NCBI RefSeq assembly: GCF_027579695.1
Contig: NC_083570.1
Location: 11,220,051 to 11,284,050 of the forward strand
Direction of reading: 5' to 3'
DNA length: 64,000 nucleotides
Source of the DNA: Neoarius graeffei
Lineage: Eukaryota > Chordata > Actinopteri > Siluriformes > Ariidae
Positions 1 through 9,997 of this stretch are shown here, piece by piece (within the stretch, counting starts at the first letter, position 1; each line of letters begins with the position of its first letter). The translations under genes and the position numbers were made by a program. A model generated the notes under the pieces. That model saw only the letters and a list, made by a program, of their open reading frames with translations, was not told where the DNA came from and searched no databases.

Positions 1-412
1 GCTAATGCAAACAACACTATCAGCCGGAGAGAGGAAGATGGCAGTCCGAGAGTTTCCTGTCCCGCTCACTCAAACCCGCGGTCTGACGCATGCGCAATTT
101 GGAGCACAGGACTCACGGCTTTGGGGTAGATTTTACCGTATTTTTCCATGTAACGGTTGTTACTGTTAATGAATAGGTAGCATATGTATAATTTACCCAT
201 TACTTTATAATTCCTTGGCTGACTCCAATAATCGAGTAAATTTTATATGGTTTGCATAGATTATATTTACCACTCTCCAAAATCACTTCTTACAGTGCAG
301 TCCAGCCTCTGATAATTTTTTTGCATGGCTGCTTTACTACTATAATTATTTCAACAGAGATTATTTCAGTTTTTCTTTTATACTGAAATATGAAATGTTC
401 CATTTCCAGTTG
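1..412. other. Unassigned non-coding stretch
   Basis: I see no convincing coding exon, terminal inverted repeat or tandem repeat here. The sequence is moderately AT-rich with a CG-containing first 100 bases. Confidence 0.5.
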
Positions 413-961
413 AGAGTACGCCATGCGCATTCTGGCTGTTGCTTCATGCCAAAGCTTTTTATTTTATTTTATTTTCTCTTTTGGTTTTCTTTTTTGTGTT
501 TGTGTAGTTTGGTATTTGTTTTTGTTTGGGTGTCTTGTCCGCTGGTTGTGGTGTGGCTCTGGACCCAGTTTTGGGTGTTGGTTCCCTCTAGGCCTTGGTT
601 CGCCATAGGCAATGCCTGTGCTCCTGGCTGTGGGCTGCAGTGGGCTCATTGCTCATTTAGGCATCATGGTTGTCCAGTGCAGCAGTGCTTTAGTGCTTGG
701 CGTGATGTTCCAAGCAATGCTGCTCGGTAGTGTCACGGCGGCTGTGCAGGCGGTTTGAGACTTGTTTTTATGCACCTTTTGTTGGGACTGTGGCTGCTGC
801 ACCATTGGAATATGGCATCCTGAACTTTGGACTTTTTAGTGCCAGTCCCAAGCCTGGATAGATTGGGGACATTTTTGGACATCCTGACCTTTGGTGGACT
901 TTTTTCCCCCCTATGATTGTAAGGCGACCTTGGGTTTTGAGAAAGGTGCTATATAAATGGA

Positions 962-1008
<47 letters not shown>
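413..1008 (+). repeat. L2-like LINE 3' fragment with (ATT)n tail
   Basis: The 3' part reads GTGCTATATAAATGG followed by an (ATT)n run at 961-1008, the usual ending of fish L2-type non-LTR elements. A second copy lies inverted at 50168-50893, and the two match from a shared start (GCGCATTCTGGCTG at about 425) to the tail. No reverse transcriptase is encoded, so this is a 5'-deleted or non-autonomous copy. The short open frames inside are not protein-like. Confidence 0.7.
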
Positions 1009-1009
<1 letters not shown>

Positions 1010-1012
1010 TTC

Positions 1013-1160
1013 TTTGCCATTTTCACTTCATTCTCACAGTCATGTCTTAACAGTATCTACTGGTCATATTGGTTGCAAGCTGCATGAATATTGTGACAGT
1101 GAATTATGTGACCAATAAATACTGTTACGACATGTGAGAATGAAGTGGAAATGGCAAATA
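1013..1160. repeat. Short foldback (hairpin) element
   Basis: Two arms of about 50 bases are inverted copies of each other: TTTGCCATTTTCACTTCATT near 1014 and its reverse complement near 1140-1158. The loop is about 40 bases. It looks like a foldback MITE remnant between two trinucleotide microsatellites. Confidence 0.65.
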
Positions 1161-1232
1161 ACATGAGAAAAATAATCCTGTTTCAACAACTATCCTAAAC
1201 AGAAAGGAAGTATTGTACAGCCTTTGTATTGG

Positions 1233-1235
<3 letters not shown>

Positions 1236-1274
<39 letters not shown>

Positions 1275-1293
1275 CATCATCATCATCATCATC
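1236..1293. repeat. Microsatellite (TAA)n then (CAT)n
   Basis: A run of TAA units passes directly into CAT units and abuts the tail of the first SINE of the three-copy array. Confidence 0.9.
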
Positions 1294-1650
1294 TCTAGCC
1301 GCTTTATCCTTCTACAGGGTCGCAGGCAAGCTGGAGCCTATCCCAGCTGACTACGGGCGAAAGGTGGGGTACACCCTGGACAAGTCGCCAGGTCATCACA
1401 GGGCTGACACATAGACACAGACAACCATTCACACTCACATTCACACCTACGGTCAATTTAGAGTCACCAGTTAACCTAACCTACATGTCTTTGGACTGTG
1501 GGGGAAACCGGAGCACCCGGAGGAAACCCACGCGGACATGGGGAGAACATGCAAACTCTGCACAGAAAGGCCCTCGCCGGCCACAGGGCTCGAACCCGGA
1601 CCTTCTTGCTGTGAGGCGACAGCGCTAACCACTACACCACCGTGCCACCC
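1294..1650 (-). mobile_element. tRNA-derived SINE, array copy 1
   Basis: This is a complete SINE read tail to head. The head, at the right end, carries a pol III box B (GGTTCGAGCCC on the minus strand) and an A-box-like GTGTAGTGGTTAGCGCTGTC. The body holds the AGTTAACCTAACC and CCTGGACAAGTCGCC segments shared by all copies here. The tail is an ATCTC-type repeat. It encodes no protein; open frames across it are chance. Confidence 0.9.
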
Positions 1651-2033
1651 ATTATCTCATCTCATCTCATTATCTCTAGCCACTTTATCCTGTCCTACAA
1701 GGTCGCAGGCAAGCTGGAGCCTATCCCAGCTGACTATGGGCGAAAGGCGGGGTACACCCTGGACAAGTCGCCAGGTCATCACAGGGCTGACACATAGACA
1801 CAGACAACCATTCACACTCACATTCACACCTACGGTCAATTTAGAGTCACCAGTTAACCTAACCTGCATGTCTTTGGACTGTGGAGGAAACCGGAGCACC
1901 CGGAGGAAACCCACGCGGACACAGGGAGAACATGCAAATTCCACACAGAAAGGCCCTCGCCGGCCATGGGGCTCGGACCCAGACCTTCTTGCTGTGAGGC
2001 GACAGCGCTAACCACTACACCACCATGCCACCC
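1651..2033 (-). mobile_element. tRNA-derived SINE, array copy 2
   Basis: This SINE has the same orientation and full length as the copy to its left, joined through the tail motif ATCTCATCTCATTATCTC. It differs from its neighbours at scattered sites, for example ACTTTATCCTGTCCTACAAG in the tail half, so it is not a very recent duplicate. Confidence 0.9.
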
Positions 2034-2411
2034 ATTATCACATCACACACACATCACATTATCTCTAGCCGCTTTATCCTTCTACAGGGTCGCAGGCAAG
2101 CTGGAGCCTATCCCAGCTGACTACGGGCGAAAGGCGGGGTACACCCTGGACAAGTCGCCAGGTCATCACAGGGCTGACATATAGACATAGACAACCATTC
2201 ACACTCACATTCACATCTACAGTCAATTTAGAGTCACCAGTTAACCTAACCTGCATGTCTTTGGACTGTGGAGGAAACCGGAGCACCCGGAGGAAACCCA
2301 CGCGGACACGGGCAAATTCCACACAGAAAGGCCCTCGCCAGCCATGGGGCTCGAACCCAGACCTTCTTGCTGTGAGGCGACAACGCTAACCACTACACCA
2401 CCATGCCACCC
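2034..2411 (-). mobile_element. tRNA-derived SINE, array copy 3
   Basis: This is the third head-to-tail SINE of the array. Its tail contains CACATCACACACAC instead of pure ATCTC units, and an 11-base gap lies in the head after ACGCGGACACGGG. An (ATT)n run follows at 2412-2438. Confidence 0.88.
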
Positions 2412-2844
2412 ATTATTATTATTATTATTATTATTATTGATGATAGATAGATAGGAAGGAAGAACTATGAAAGAGAAAGATACACTGGATCAAGGGCGCA
2501 GATGGCACGGGGGACGGGGGGGACATGTCCCCCCCAGATTTATAGTGACCCCCATCTGTCCCCCCCACCCACCGTCCCTACGCAAGGCGCCACACATAGG
2601 TAGAAAAAGTGAGGATTAATGTTCCGTTAGTTAGACTAACTTACACTGCAGCACAAAGTTGAAATGGCAGCAGCAGTAGCCTTGTCAGTGATCAATCCAC
2701 ATTTTCCCCTTCTTGAATCGGTGTAGGCTGGAGCAGATCCTTGCAGAGTTGGGAAAGCAAGGTGTTCATTTTCCACGTAATTCTCAGTTAATAACACTGC
2801 ACAGCTCATCCATTTGATAGTAACGGTGTTTCTGCTGCGACTAA

Positions 2845-3076
2845 TGGTGCGTTCAGTTGTACTGGTAAGTTGGAAGTTTGAAGTCGGAAAAGCATTGAAA
2901 TCCAGCATCTCCCAGCATAAACGTTGGGGGTTTTGTTTCATTTCATTAACTGTCCATTTTTTTCGAATTCCATGTTCCATGATGTCCCAGTTTTTAAACT
3001 GGGAAGCACTCAGTTCTGAGGTTATGTTGTTTGGAGCTCCAAGTTCCAACTTCCAATGTAAATGTAACGCACCATC
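2845..3076. mobile_element. Palindromic MITE
   Basis: The inverted ends are ATGGTGCGTTCAG near 2845 and AACGCACCAT near 3068-3077, with matching AAGTTGGAAGTT / AACTTCCAA segments further in. The target duplication is not clear. It lies inside the hAT that starts at 2491. Confidence 0.55.
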
Positions 3077-3418
3077 TCGACCCCGGGGTCCTAAGGGGAG
3101 CTGGGGACTTTGCCTGTCGCGGTAACCATAGTGATCATAAACAACTGTCTAATGACCGAGCTGGTGATCTTTCTGCCACATTAAGCCAGAGAAGAGGGGA
3201 AAAAAATCACAGCGTTTGTTTCAAGAACCAAAAGATGTAAATATCCTATGCCTGTTGCCTTTCCCAGATGTGACAAATACTTGTTTTGTAATGTTGAGTA
3301 GCTAGTCTGATAACAATAAGAAGGAATTTGGACTTACCTGAAGTAGGCTAAATGTAAAATAACAGCATTCTAGGCTGTAGGTGAGTATCTTTTAATGTTG
3401 TTATTTTTATGTATAATG

Positions 3419-4847
3419 CAGTGGCGGCTGCTGGTTTTTAAAACAGGGGAAGCCCATTTTATGCATTCATCGTAAAACCTGTAGGCCGGATATCAAAGCA
3501 TAGAAAGGTGTGCCCCATTAGCATAGTGAACTAGACAACCCTACCTAGTGGCAGAAAGTATTTTTGCTTGTACATTTCATGTTATAGTCTGGCTTGCCAG
3601 GCTAGTGCCTCATATCCTTAATCAAAAATATCAAACATCCAAAAATCACTGGCTATTCAACAAAGAGCCTTGAACATCATACCCTGATATGCAACACAGA
3701 GTCTTTAACACAACACCCAGCTGTGCAACACATCCTTGAACATCTTCTGCAACACAGTCTGGAAATTCATAACCAGGTAGGCTATGCAACACACAGAACC
3801 TTGAATATTATACCCAGGTATAACCGATAACACAGAGCCCACCATTCTCTTAACATTACTGAACAATATACACACTTCAGATTCATGAACATGAACACTA
3901 TTTATACACAAATTCTGCCCTCCGCTCCTTTTCCAGAAAATGGTCTGTGACCCTGTCATAGCAGCTGGTTGTGCTTTCCAGAGACTTTACCAATTTCTGT
4001 TAGCAGCTAGCACTGCAGATCCCAATAAGGCTCAAGCTAGCCTACAACCAGATTGAACTACAAATGAAATAAACGAGTGAATTCACGAATGATCAAACTG
4101 ATAGAATGGATGAAAGTTAACAGAGCACAACAAGTAATATTTACATTTATTTACAGAGTAATGTACAGAGACATCAATGAGAAGAACCGTTTATATGAAA
4201 AGAAATTCGAACAGCACTTTAGCACATGACTACACTTTCTCGACATCCGCTAGGGACTGACTGATCATACTTCCGTGTTCCTCGCCAAAGTACCGCCCTC
4301 CTCATGTCTTTCAAACACTACCTCCAATAATCCTTTATCAGCCCGGCTTCTTGTCCCTCCCACTGTCTCGTTTAGTCCCAGAGAAGCCCGGCTTCCCTGG
4401 AAGTGACGATTTTGTTGATTTTAACCAATAACAACTAGCCGAAATTGGCTATTCAGAGCCGTCTCGTAGACTGCAACGGATACCCGGCTGCCAGTCAGTG
4501 TTGCCAGATACTGCTGACGTTTTCCATCCCAAAATATGTTCAAAACCCGCCAAAATGCACTTAAAACCGCCCAATCTGGCAACACTGCTGCCAGTCCATA
4601 GAGCCCATTGAAATAAGAAAGGTTACAGCCTGGCAGCAAAGGTGATTCTCGTAGCGAACTGCAAGTTCGTCAGACATCACTCAAATAAGTTACAGGATAG
4701 TTATGAACATAAATACAATCTTGGGCATATATTATGTTATGCAAGTTATTGTTTTAATGAGAATTCAACGTCGTAGACACCGCAGTTTGGGGAGAGAATT
4801 TTAGGGGAAGCTCGGCTTCCCTTGTTGTCTCTGAGAAATCGCCCCTG
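3419..4847. mobile_element. Non-autonomous hAT
   Basis: It begins CAGTGGCGGCTGCTGG and ends in GAAATCGCCCCTG, flanked by the exact 8-bp duplication GTATAATG (3411-3418 and 4848-4855). No transposase-like reading frame was found. Subterminal GGGGAAGCCC / GGGAAGCC motifs recur near both ends. A 92-bp hAT miniature is inserted at 4496-4587. Confidence 0.92.
4496..4587. mobile_element. 92-bp hAT miniature, copy 1
   Basis: The terminal repeat CAGTGTTGCCAGAT occurs at both ends, flanked by the exact 8-bp duplication CTGCCAGT (4488-4495 and 4588-4595). Two relatives lie at 27515-27604 and 43963-44054. At 92 bp it is close to the lower size limit for a DNA transposon. Confidence 0.9.
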
Positions 4848-4952
4848 GTATAATGTTATTTTAGTAAGCAGCACACTGTTAACTGAAATTATGAGATTCA
4901 AGATGTTAACATTGTCCTCCTGGCCTGCAGGCAATCCCTGGTGGGGTCAACA

Positions 4953-5009
4953 ATGAAAAAACAAAAAACAATTACAGCGTTTTTTCAAAAACCGAGCAAT
5001 GTTGACCAG
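4953..5009 (+). pseudogene. Relic N-terminal exon of a hAT-type transposase
   Basis: An acceptor-like CTGCAG precedes an ATG and nineteen codons reading MKKQKTITAFFQKPSNVDQ, ending at a GTAGGC donor. Short basic starts of the form K-K-Q-K-x-I-x-x-F-F are common at the N-terminus of fish hAT transposases of the zinc-finger MYM/TTF type; that comparison is from memory. No further exon is present in the surrounding hAT, so the coding region was lost by internal deletion. Confidence 0.45.
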
Positions 5010-5079
5010 GTAGGCCTTTGTCTACCAATGTTCATTCAGTTAGAAAACTCACAATTCGAATGTATATTGAAACTTCAGT

Positions 5080-5099
<20 letters not shown>

Positions 5100-5118
<19 letters not shown>
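5100..5118. repeat. Microsatellite (TA)n
   Basis: A (TA)n run precedes the SINE tail, and a second (TA)n run follows its head at 5493-5510. The SINE therefore landed inside an AT repeat, which also serves as its target duplication. Confidence 0.85.
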
Positions 5119-5492
5119 CATCTCATCTCATTATCTCTAGCCGCTTTATCCTTCTACAGGGTCGCAGGCACGCTGGAGCCTATCCCAGCTGACTACGGGC
5201 GAAAGGCGGGGTACACCCTGGACAAGTCGCCAGGTCATCACAGGGCTGACACATAGACACAGACAACCATTCACACTCACATTCACACCTACGCTCAATT
5301 TAGAGTCACCAGTTAACCTAACCTGCATGTCTTTGGACTGTGGGGGAAACCGGAGCACCCGGAGGAAACCCACGCGGACACGGGGAGAACATGCAAACTC
5401 CACACAGAAGGGCCCTCGCCGGCCCCGGGGCTCGAACCCAGGACCTTCTTGCTGTGAGGTGACAGCGCTAACCACTACACCACCGTGCCGCC
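5119..5492 (-). mobile_element. tRNA-derived SINE
   Basis: This is a full-length copy, tail (ATCTC)n on the left and head with box B on the right. It is flanked on both sides by (TA)n. It is close in sequence to the copy at 5840-6220, which suggests recent spread of this subfamily. Confidence 0.92.
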
Positions 5493-5591
5493 ATATATAT
5501 ATATATATATGCATTTACACAAAATGTAATCATTTGCTGACAGCTCAGTCCCCCCCAGTTCAAAAATCCTATCTGCACCCCTGCACTGGAT

Positions 5592-5826
5592 AAGAGAAAA
5601 ACTGAAATAATCTCACTAAAAATAATTATAATAGTAAAAGAGCTGTTAAAAAAGATCAGAGGGTGAACTGGAAAAGGGAAAAACAGTAACAGTGAAGGGG
5701 AGCACTATAGAGATATGTAAGCAATGTGGGTAAAAGTGAGAAAATAAGAGATAATGAAGGGGGGAGGAGTCAAGAGATACTTTTCTTGGGGCAAGTTTGA
5801 TCGGATACAACGTTTTAACACATAAA
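5592..5826. other. Unassigned non-coding stretch
   Basis: Purine-rich, low-complexity sequence with no exon or element recognised. Confidence 0.5.
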
Positions 5827-5839
5827 ACAAATACACGCG

Positions 5840-6220
5840 GGGCGGCACGGTGGTGTAGTGTTTAGCGCTGTCGCCTCACAGCAAGAAGGTCCGGGTTCGA
5901 GCCCCGTGGCCGGCGAGGGCCTTTCTGTGCGGAGTTTGCATGTTCTCCCCGTGTCCGCGTGGGTTTCCTCCGGGTGCTCCGGTTTCCCCCACAGTCCAAA
6001 GACATGCAGGTTAGGTTAACTGGTGACTCTAAATTGAGCGTAGGTGTGAATGTGAGTGTGAATGGTTGTCTGTGTCTATGTGTCAGCCCTGTGATGACCT
6101 GGCGACTTGTCCAGGGTGTACCCCGCCTTTCGCCCGTAGTCAGCTGGGATAGGCTCCAGCTTGCCTGCGACCCTGTAGAAGGATAAAGCGGCTAGAGATA
6201 ATGAGATGAGATGAGATGAG
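5840..6220 (+). mobile_element. tRNA-derived SINE, full length with target duplication
   Basis: The head starts GGCGGCACGGTGGTGTAG and includes an A-box-like stretch and box B GGTTCGAGCCC. The tail is (ATGAG)n. It is flanked by the exact 13-bp target duplication ACAAATACACGCG (5827-5839 and 6221-6233), typical of LINE-driven insertion. This is the reference copy of the family in the window. Confidence 0.95.
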
Positions 6221-6244
6221 ACAAATACACGCGATGCGAGTGGT

Positions 6245-6261
6245 AAGATGGCGGCCGGAAG
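6245..6261 (+). promoter_or_regulatory. YY1/ETS-type promoter motif
   Basis: AAGATGGCGGCCGGAAG joins a YY1-like AAGATGGC with an ETS-like CCGGAAG. Such composite sites mark TATA-less promoters. The GTGAGTG at about 6333 could be the donor of a non-coding first exon leading to the THAP exon at 6914. This is inference from motif and position only. Confidence 0.4.
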
Positions 6262-6913
6262 TCTGTGAGGCGCCAGGAGAGCTGTTATTCGTCTTTAAAT
6301 GGTGTTTAGTACACGCTTTTAAATGGATTTTCAGGTGAGTGTGTGCTGCTGAAATCACTGTAGTGTTGAATTTTGTTTTTAAAATGTGTACTCCATATGT
6401 TTCCAGTCATAGACCTAGAAACGTTGATAGCTTCCGGTTCGTATGTCAACAAGGCCGCCATATTGTTCCGGGCATTGTTTCTGTGCGAATGAATGAATGA
6501 ATGAATGCGAATGGTTGCTGGAACGTTCTGATTCATAATGCTGGATTTTTGTGCTGCTTGGGGTTGTAAAAGCTGTCTAGTATTAGAAACGCAGAGTACT
6601 GGAATAAACTTTATTTAATGCTATGCTAGTAACGTTAACTTTAATACAGTTTCACTGCTATCCTGCATTAAAGTGTTAGTCTTAGGAAAATAACGTCACT
6701 GCTGGGAATTATACCTTATAAAACTAGGCATGTTCAATAGTTTACTGTCTAAATCGGGAACATGTTCTGTTTAGTTGGTCAACTTTGACCCTTTAAGTCA
6801 AAGGAAGTGACGTCATATGCGCGACCCTTGAAAGTTCGTGGCATTTCTGGCTTCATCTGATTTGCAAAGTTTTTAACCATTTTTTCCCCCCACAGCAGAA
6901 CTGAAAACAAAGT

Positions 6914-7219
6914 ATGGCTCCTAAGAGGTGTGTCGTTCAAGACTGTGCAAGAATAGCTGATAAAAAAAGTGGAATTTCGATTCATTACAGCCCAGAGTCG
7001 ACAGGGCGCTTATGGAATGAATGGGTTCGGTTTGTCCGGACAAACAGAGGTAACTTCAAGCCGACAGGACGCTTTGGGGTCTGCTCCATGCATTTTGAAC
7101 AAGATAAATTTGTGAGGCAGATTCACATAGCGGGATTTCAGCGGCGTCTGGTGCGCGGAGCAGTTCCTACCATCTGGAAACAGAAGTCTGAAGCGCTGTC
7201 CCAAAAAGCTCACCGCACA
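6914..7219 (+). CDS. THAP zinc-finger first coding exon
   Basis: The exon encodes 102 residues and ends at a strong donor (GTGAGTG at 7220). The C2CH THAP signature is present: Cys6-x4-Cys11, then Cys57-x2-His60, with a Trp at 37, a Pro at 50 and the closing motif AVPTIW. THAP domains bind DNA and occur in host THAP proteins and in P- and Kolobok-type transposases. A TTTTTTCCCCCCCACAG acceptor sits 19 bases upstream of the ATG. The downstream intron is filled by the 7.3-36.9 kb nest, and no later exon can be tied to this one with confidence. It could be a host gene or the start of a transposase. Confidence 0.7.
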
Positions 7220-7305
7220 GTGAGTGTTTAGCCTGTTGCTGGAATTTATTATTTGTCCTTTTAACTGATAGCAGTTCTGAAGTTTTATATAAGACTGGCA
7301 GTAAT

Positions 7306-7436
7306 TAGGCACTTTTGCTTTCAGTGCTGGAGCGAGTGGCACGTTGTGCCATATGCATTGTGCGCAGCAGCCAGGAATTTGTTAGGGTTCACCTCCAAAA
7401 CTAATATGTGGGATTTTGTACCGATACGAATGTATT
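7306..7436 (+). repeat. Left arm of outermost inverted repeat
   Basis: The stretch from GGCACTTTTGC to the R1 insertion site, together with 29294-29345, is an imperfect inverted copy of 36665-36875. Shared landmarks are TGTGCCATATG, AGCCAGGAATTT and GGGTTCACCTCC. The pair brackets 29 kb. No clean target duplication was found, so I do not name the superfamily. Confidence 0.5.
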
Positions 7437-8283
7437 GCTGTGTTCACACTTATACCGGTACGAAAGTGGTATAACTGTATCGATGCAAAGTATACCGGTA
7501 CAGTTTAGCGCATCTGTCCACACTAGCGAGAAATGCTTGCGGTTTTCTTTCACGGTAGTTGAAATGCGCGTGCGCGAAATGTTTCCGTGGTTACCGAGTA
7601 ACTTCCTTCCGAGAATATGGCGGATGAAACAACGTTTTTTTTTTGTTTTTTTTATTAAAGAAAAATCAATTGGCAGTACATTACACAGTAACAAAAAAGA
7701 ACAATGTCATTACTAGTAATTACAAATAAGCACATTAATAAAATTGTAATTGCTATTGCTATCAGGGGGTTGAGCAATTCCAGCGTTATGGACGTGACAC
7801 TTGAACTCAAAATGGCAACAAATGACCCAGTGCATGTTTTATTGTCTCCCAGTATTTAAACAGGTGTTGCATATTTTAAGGCTGTACCATACTGGAGAAG
7901 TGATAGAACAAGAACAATTCCCATAGTACATCTAGGGCATGCCAGAAAACGCCAATAAAAGATGCGTTATGGATGTGACAGAAAAAGTATCACTTTTCTT
8001 GGGTGACTGTACATTTTTATCAAACCCTGTGAAATTGTAAACCTAATGTCGAAATGGAGATATCCATTTGATAGAGGGGTCCAAGGTGAATATTAAAAAA
8101 TCTTTGTTTAAAATATTTTGTATTTCATGCAGAGTTTCGGAAGGAAAAGTCAGCGTTATGGATGTGACGAAATTCCGTTATGGATGTGACGCGTCTGAAA
8201 TAGACATGGCATATGTTTAGAAAATCAGCAATTTAACCACCATAACCCTTTGAAAAACTCTCTAAATATCAGCTAAAACTATC

Positions 8284-8431
8284 AAAGTTCTTAAATAATA
8301 TTTAGGATGGCTATTGTTTTGTGGATTTTAGCATACATTTCTGTGGCTTGTGGCAATAATATAGAATTGTACATGATCAAAGTTGATTTTAGCTTGGGTT
8401 TTACATTATAAGAAAGACTGACAGTGACAAT
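8284..8431 (+). repeat. Direct duplication flanking a MITE
   Basis: This 148-base stretch of D1 is repeated as 9679-9836 on the other side of the MITE at 8432-9678. The unbroken D1 copy at 11339-12144 has it only once. The right copy carries small insertions (CTGTTTTG and AAAG) that are also present in one or both reference copies. Confidence 0.85.
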
Positions 8432-8917
8432 TGGCCCTTTTCCACTACCCTTTTTCAGCTCACTTCAGCTCGCTTCAGCCCGACACGGCTCGCGTTTCGA
8501 CTACCAAAAACCAGCACGACTCAGCTCGTTTCAGCCCTGCTTAGCCCCTAAAACTCGCACCGTTTTGGAGTGGGGCTGAAGCGAGCCAAGCCGTGCCGAG
8601 TGAGGTTGGGGGCGTGAGCAGACACTCCCCTGTGCACTGATTGGTGAGAAGGAGTGTCCTCACATGCCCACACACGCCCCGCGAGCGCGCTGGGATCTGT
8701 AAACACCGTAAACCCGGAAGGAGAATAATTACGAATTATGAGAATTTCTGAAGCCTTATGCGCCTCGCCTCATCTATACGCTCTTGCCAGTATCTGTTGG
8801 CGTTGTCGGTGACAACAAGCCACAGCACCAAGACCAGCAACACTAACGACTCCATGTCCTCCATGTTTATTGTTTACTATTCGGGTCGTGAGACTACCGC
8901 TTAAAAGATCACTGAAT

Positions 8918-9482
8918 CAGTGACATACAGAGCATCGTGGACGAGTTCGCGGAGCGCAAGGCTCGTCGTATGCCCTTCAAATAATGCGTGCAGTAGGCTA
9001 TTGATGTTTTATTATGAGCCATGTACAGTATGTCGCCTAATGTTTTTTTGTTTCTGAGTTACATGTTCGTTTGAAGGACTTAATGTACAAAATAACATAG
9101 TTGCACCCCGTAGTGTTGAAATTGGTAAACACAGTGCATTCAGTGAGGTTTGCACCGCCCTCCTTTTATTTCTGACTCTTCCTGTCACCGTTGCAACCTC
9201 TGAGCGCTCATTCGTATGCCCTTCAAATAATGTGCGCAGTATAGGCTATTGATGTTTTATTATGAGCCATGTACAGTATCCTAATGTTTTTTGTTTCTGA
9301 GTTACATGTTCGTTTGAAGGACTTGATGTACTAAATAACATAGTTGCACCCGGTAGTGTTGAAATTGGTAAACACCGCAGTTGCGGACATTTTGTAGCCT
9401 AAAATGATGTTATGATAAGCTTTAATAAAGGGCCCGGTCATTTGCCCCGCCCCCGGTCCGGCTCTGACTTGTTCCGCCACTG
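8918..9482. mobile_element. hAT relic with internal duplication
   Basis: It starts CAGTGACATACAG and ends TTCCGCCACTG inside the MITE. The flanks TCACTGAAT and TCACTGAT are a near-match to an 8-bp duplication. A segment of about 150 bases (about 8968-9130) is repeated at about 9211-9375. It includes a stretch coding for the hAT C-terminal dimerisation domain. Confidence 0.7.
9136..9213 (+). pseudogene. hAT transposase C-terminal domain fragment
   Basis: The plus strand reads AFSEVCTALLLFLTLPVTVA followed by TSERSF. This matches the conserved LPVT-(x)-ASxERSFS core of the hAT C-terminal dimerisation region. The frame is open only across this piece and nothing upstream encodes the DDE catalytic residues, so it is a relic. 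Confidence 0.7.
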
Positions 9483-9997
9483 TCACTGATGTCACTGTTT
9501 GCGCTGCTTAATGACATCACGTGACGTCCACCCACTTTCGCTAACTCCACCCAATGTGTCCACCCACTTCCAGCCAGCACGGTTCAGCGCGGTTGTAGTC
9601 GAAATGCAACTCCAACAGCCCCGCTCAGCTCGACTCAGCACGGCACGGCTCAGCCACGTTTGTAGTGGAAAAGCGGCAAAAGTTCTTAAATAATATTTAG
9701 GATGGCTATTGTTTTGCTGTTTTGTGGATTTTAGCATACATTTCTGTGGCTTGTGGCAATAATATAGAATTGTACATGATCAAAGTTGGTTTTAGCTTGG
9801 GTTTTACATTATAAGAAAGAAAGACTGACAGTGACATATTAGGTTGGTTACAAATTGGTTCAACTTATTCACATCTGTAAAATACAGGCCTAGGTGAGAT
9901 CTCTGGGAGTGGTTTTGATGTATTACATGTTGCTTTATTTTTGCATGGTGAGGTTGACATTTACATGGAATTGCCCTGTTACAGATTTACAGGCAAG

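Larger units (their letters stand above)
2491..5583. mobile_element. hAT element with nested insertions
   Basis: The ends are CAAGGGCGCAGATGGCACGG at 2491 and the complement of CAGGGGTGCAGATAGGATTT at 5583. They are flanked by the exact 8-bp target duplication CACTGGAT (2483-2490 and 5584-5591), the hAT signature. Inside are a small palindromic MITE, a whole second hAT (3419-4847), a short transposase-type exon (4953-5009) and a SINE. No catalytic domain is left, so it is a deletion derivative. Confidence 0.92.
8432..9678 (+). mobile_element. PIF/Harbinger-type MITE, family M1, with hAT relic inside
   Basis: The ends are TGGCCCTTTTCCACTACC and the complement of TGCCGCTTTTCCACTAC, as in copies at 22205-24153, 27687-28379 and 60543-61195, where 3-bp duplications (TAA or ATA) are exact. 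Here the expected 3-bp duplication is absent and a 148-bp direct repeat flanks it instead. It encodes nothing itself. Confidence 0.85.
7772..9976 (+). mobile_element. DNA element D1, left copy (interrupted)
   Basis: The ends are GAGCAATTCCAGCG at 7772 and ATGGAATTGCCC at 9965-9976. It is nearly identical, in opposite orientation, to the 806-bp copy at 11339-12144. The repeated motif CGTTATGGATGTGAC is characteristic. The flanking 4-bp repeat is imperfect (GGTT / TGTT). A MITE and a 0.15-kb direct duplication interrupt it. No protein is encoded. Confidence 0.82.

Noticed and set aside
1538..2322. Open frames of 70-157 codons on both strands over the SINE array
   Set aside because: They follow the SINE consensus, recur at every SINE copy in the window and have no protein features.
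5146..6186. Similar open frames (MSLDCGGN..., MGFLRVLRF...) at two more SINEs
   Set aside because: Same explanation: SINE body read in chance frames, not genes.
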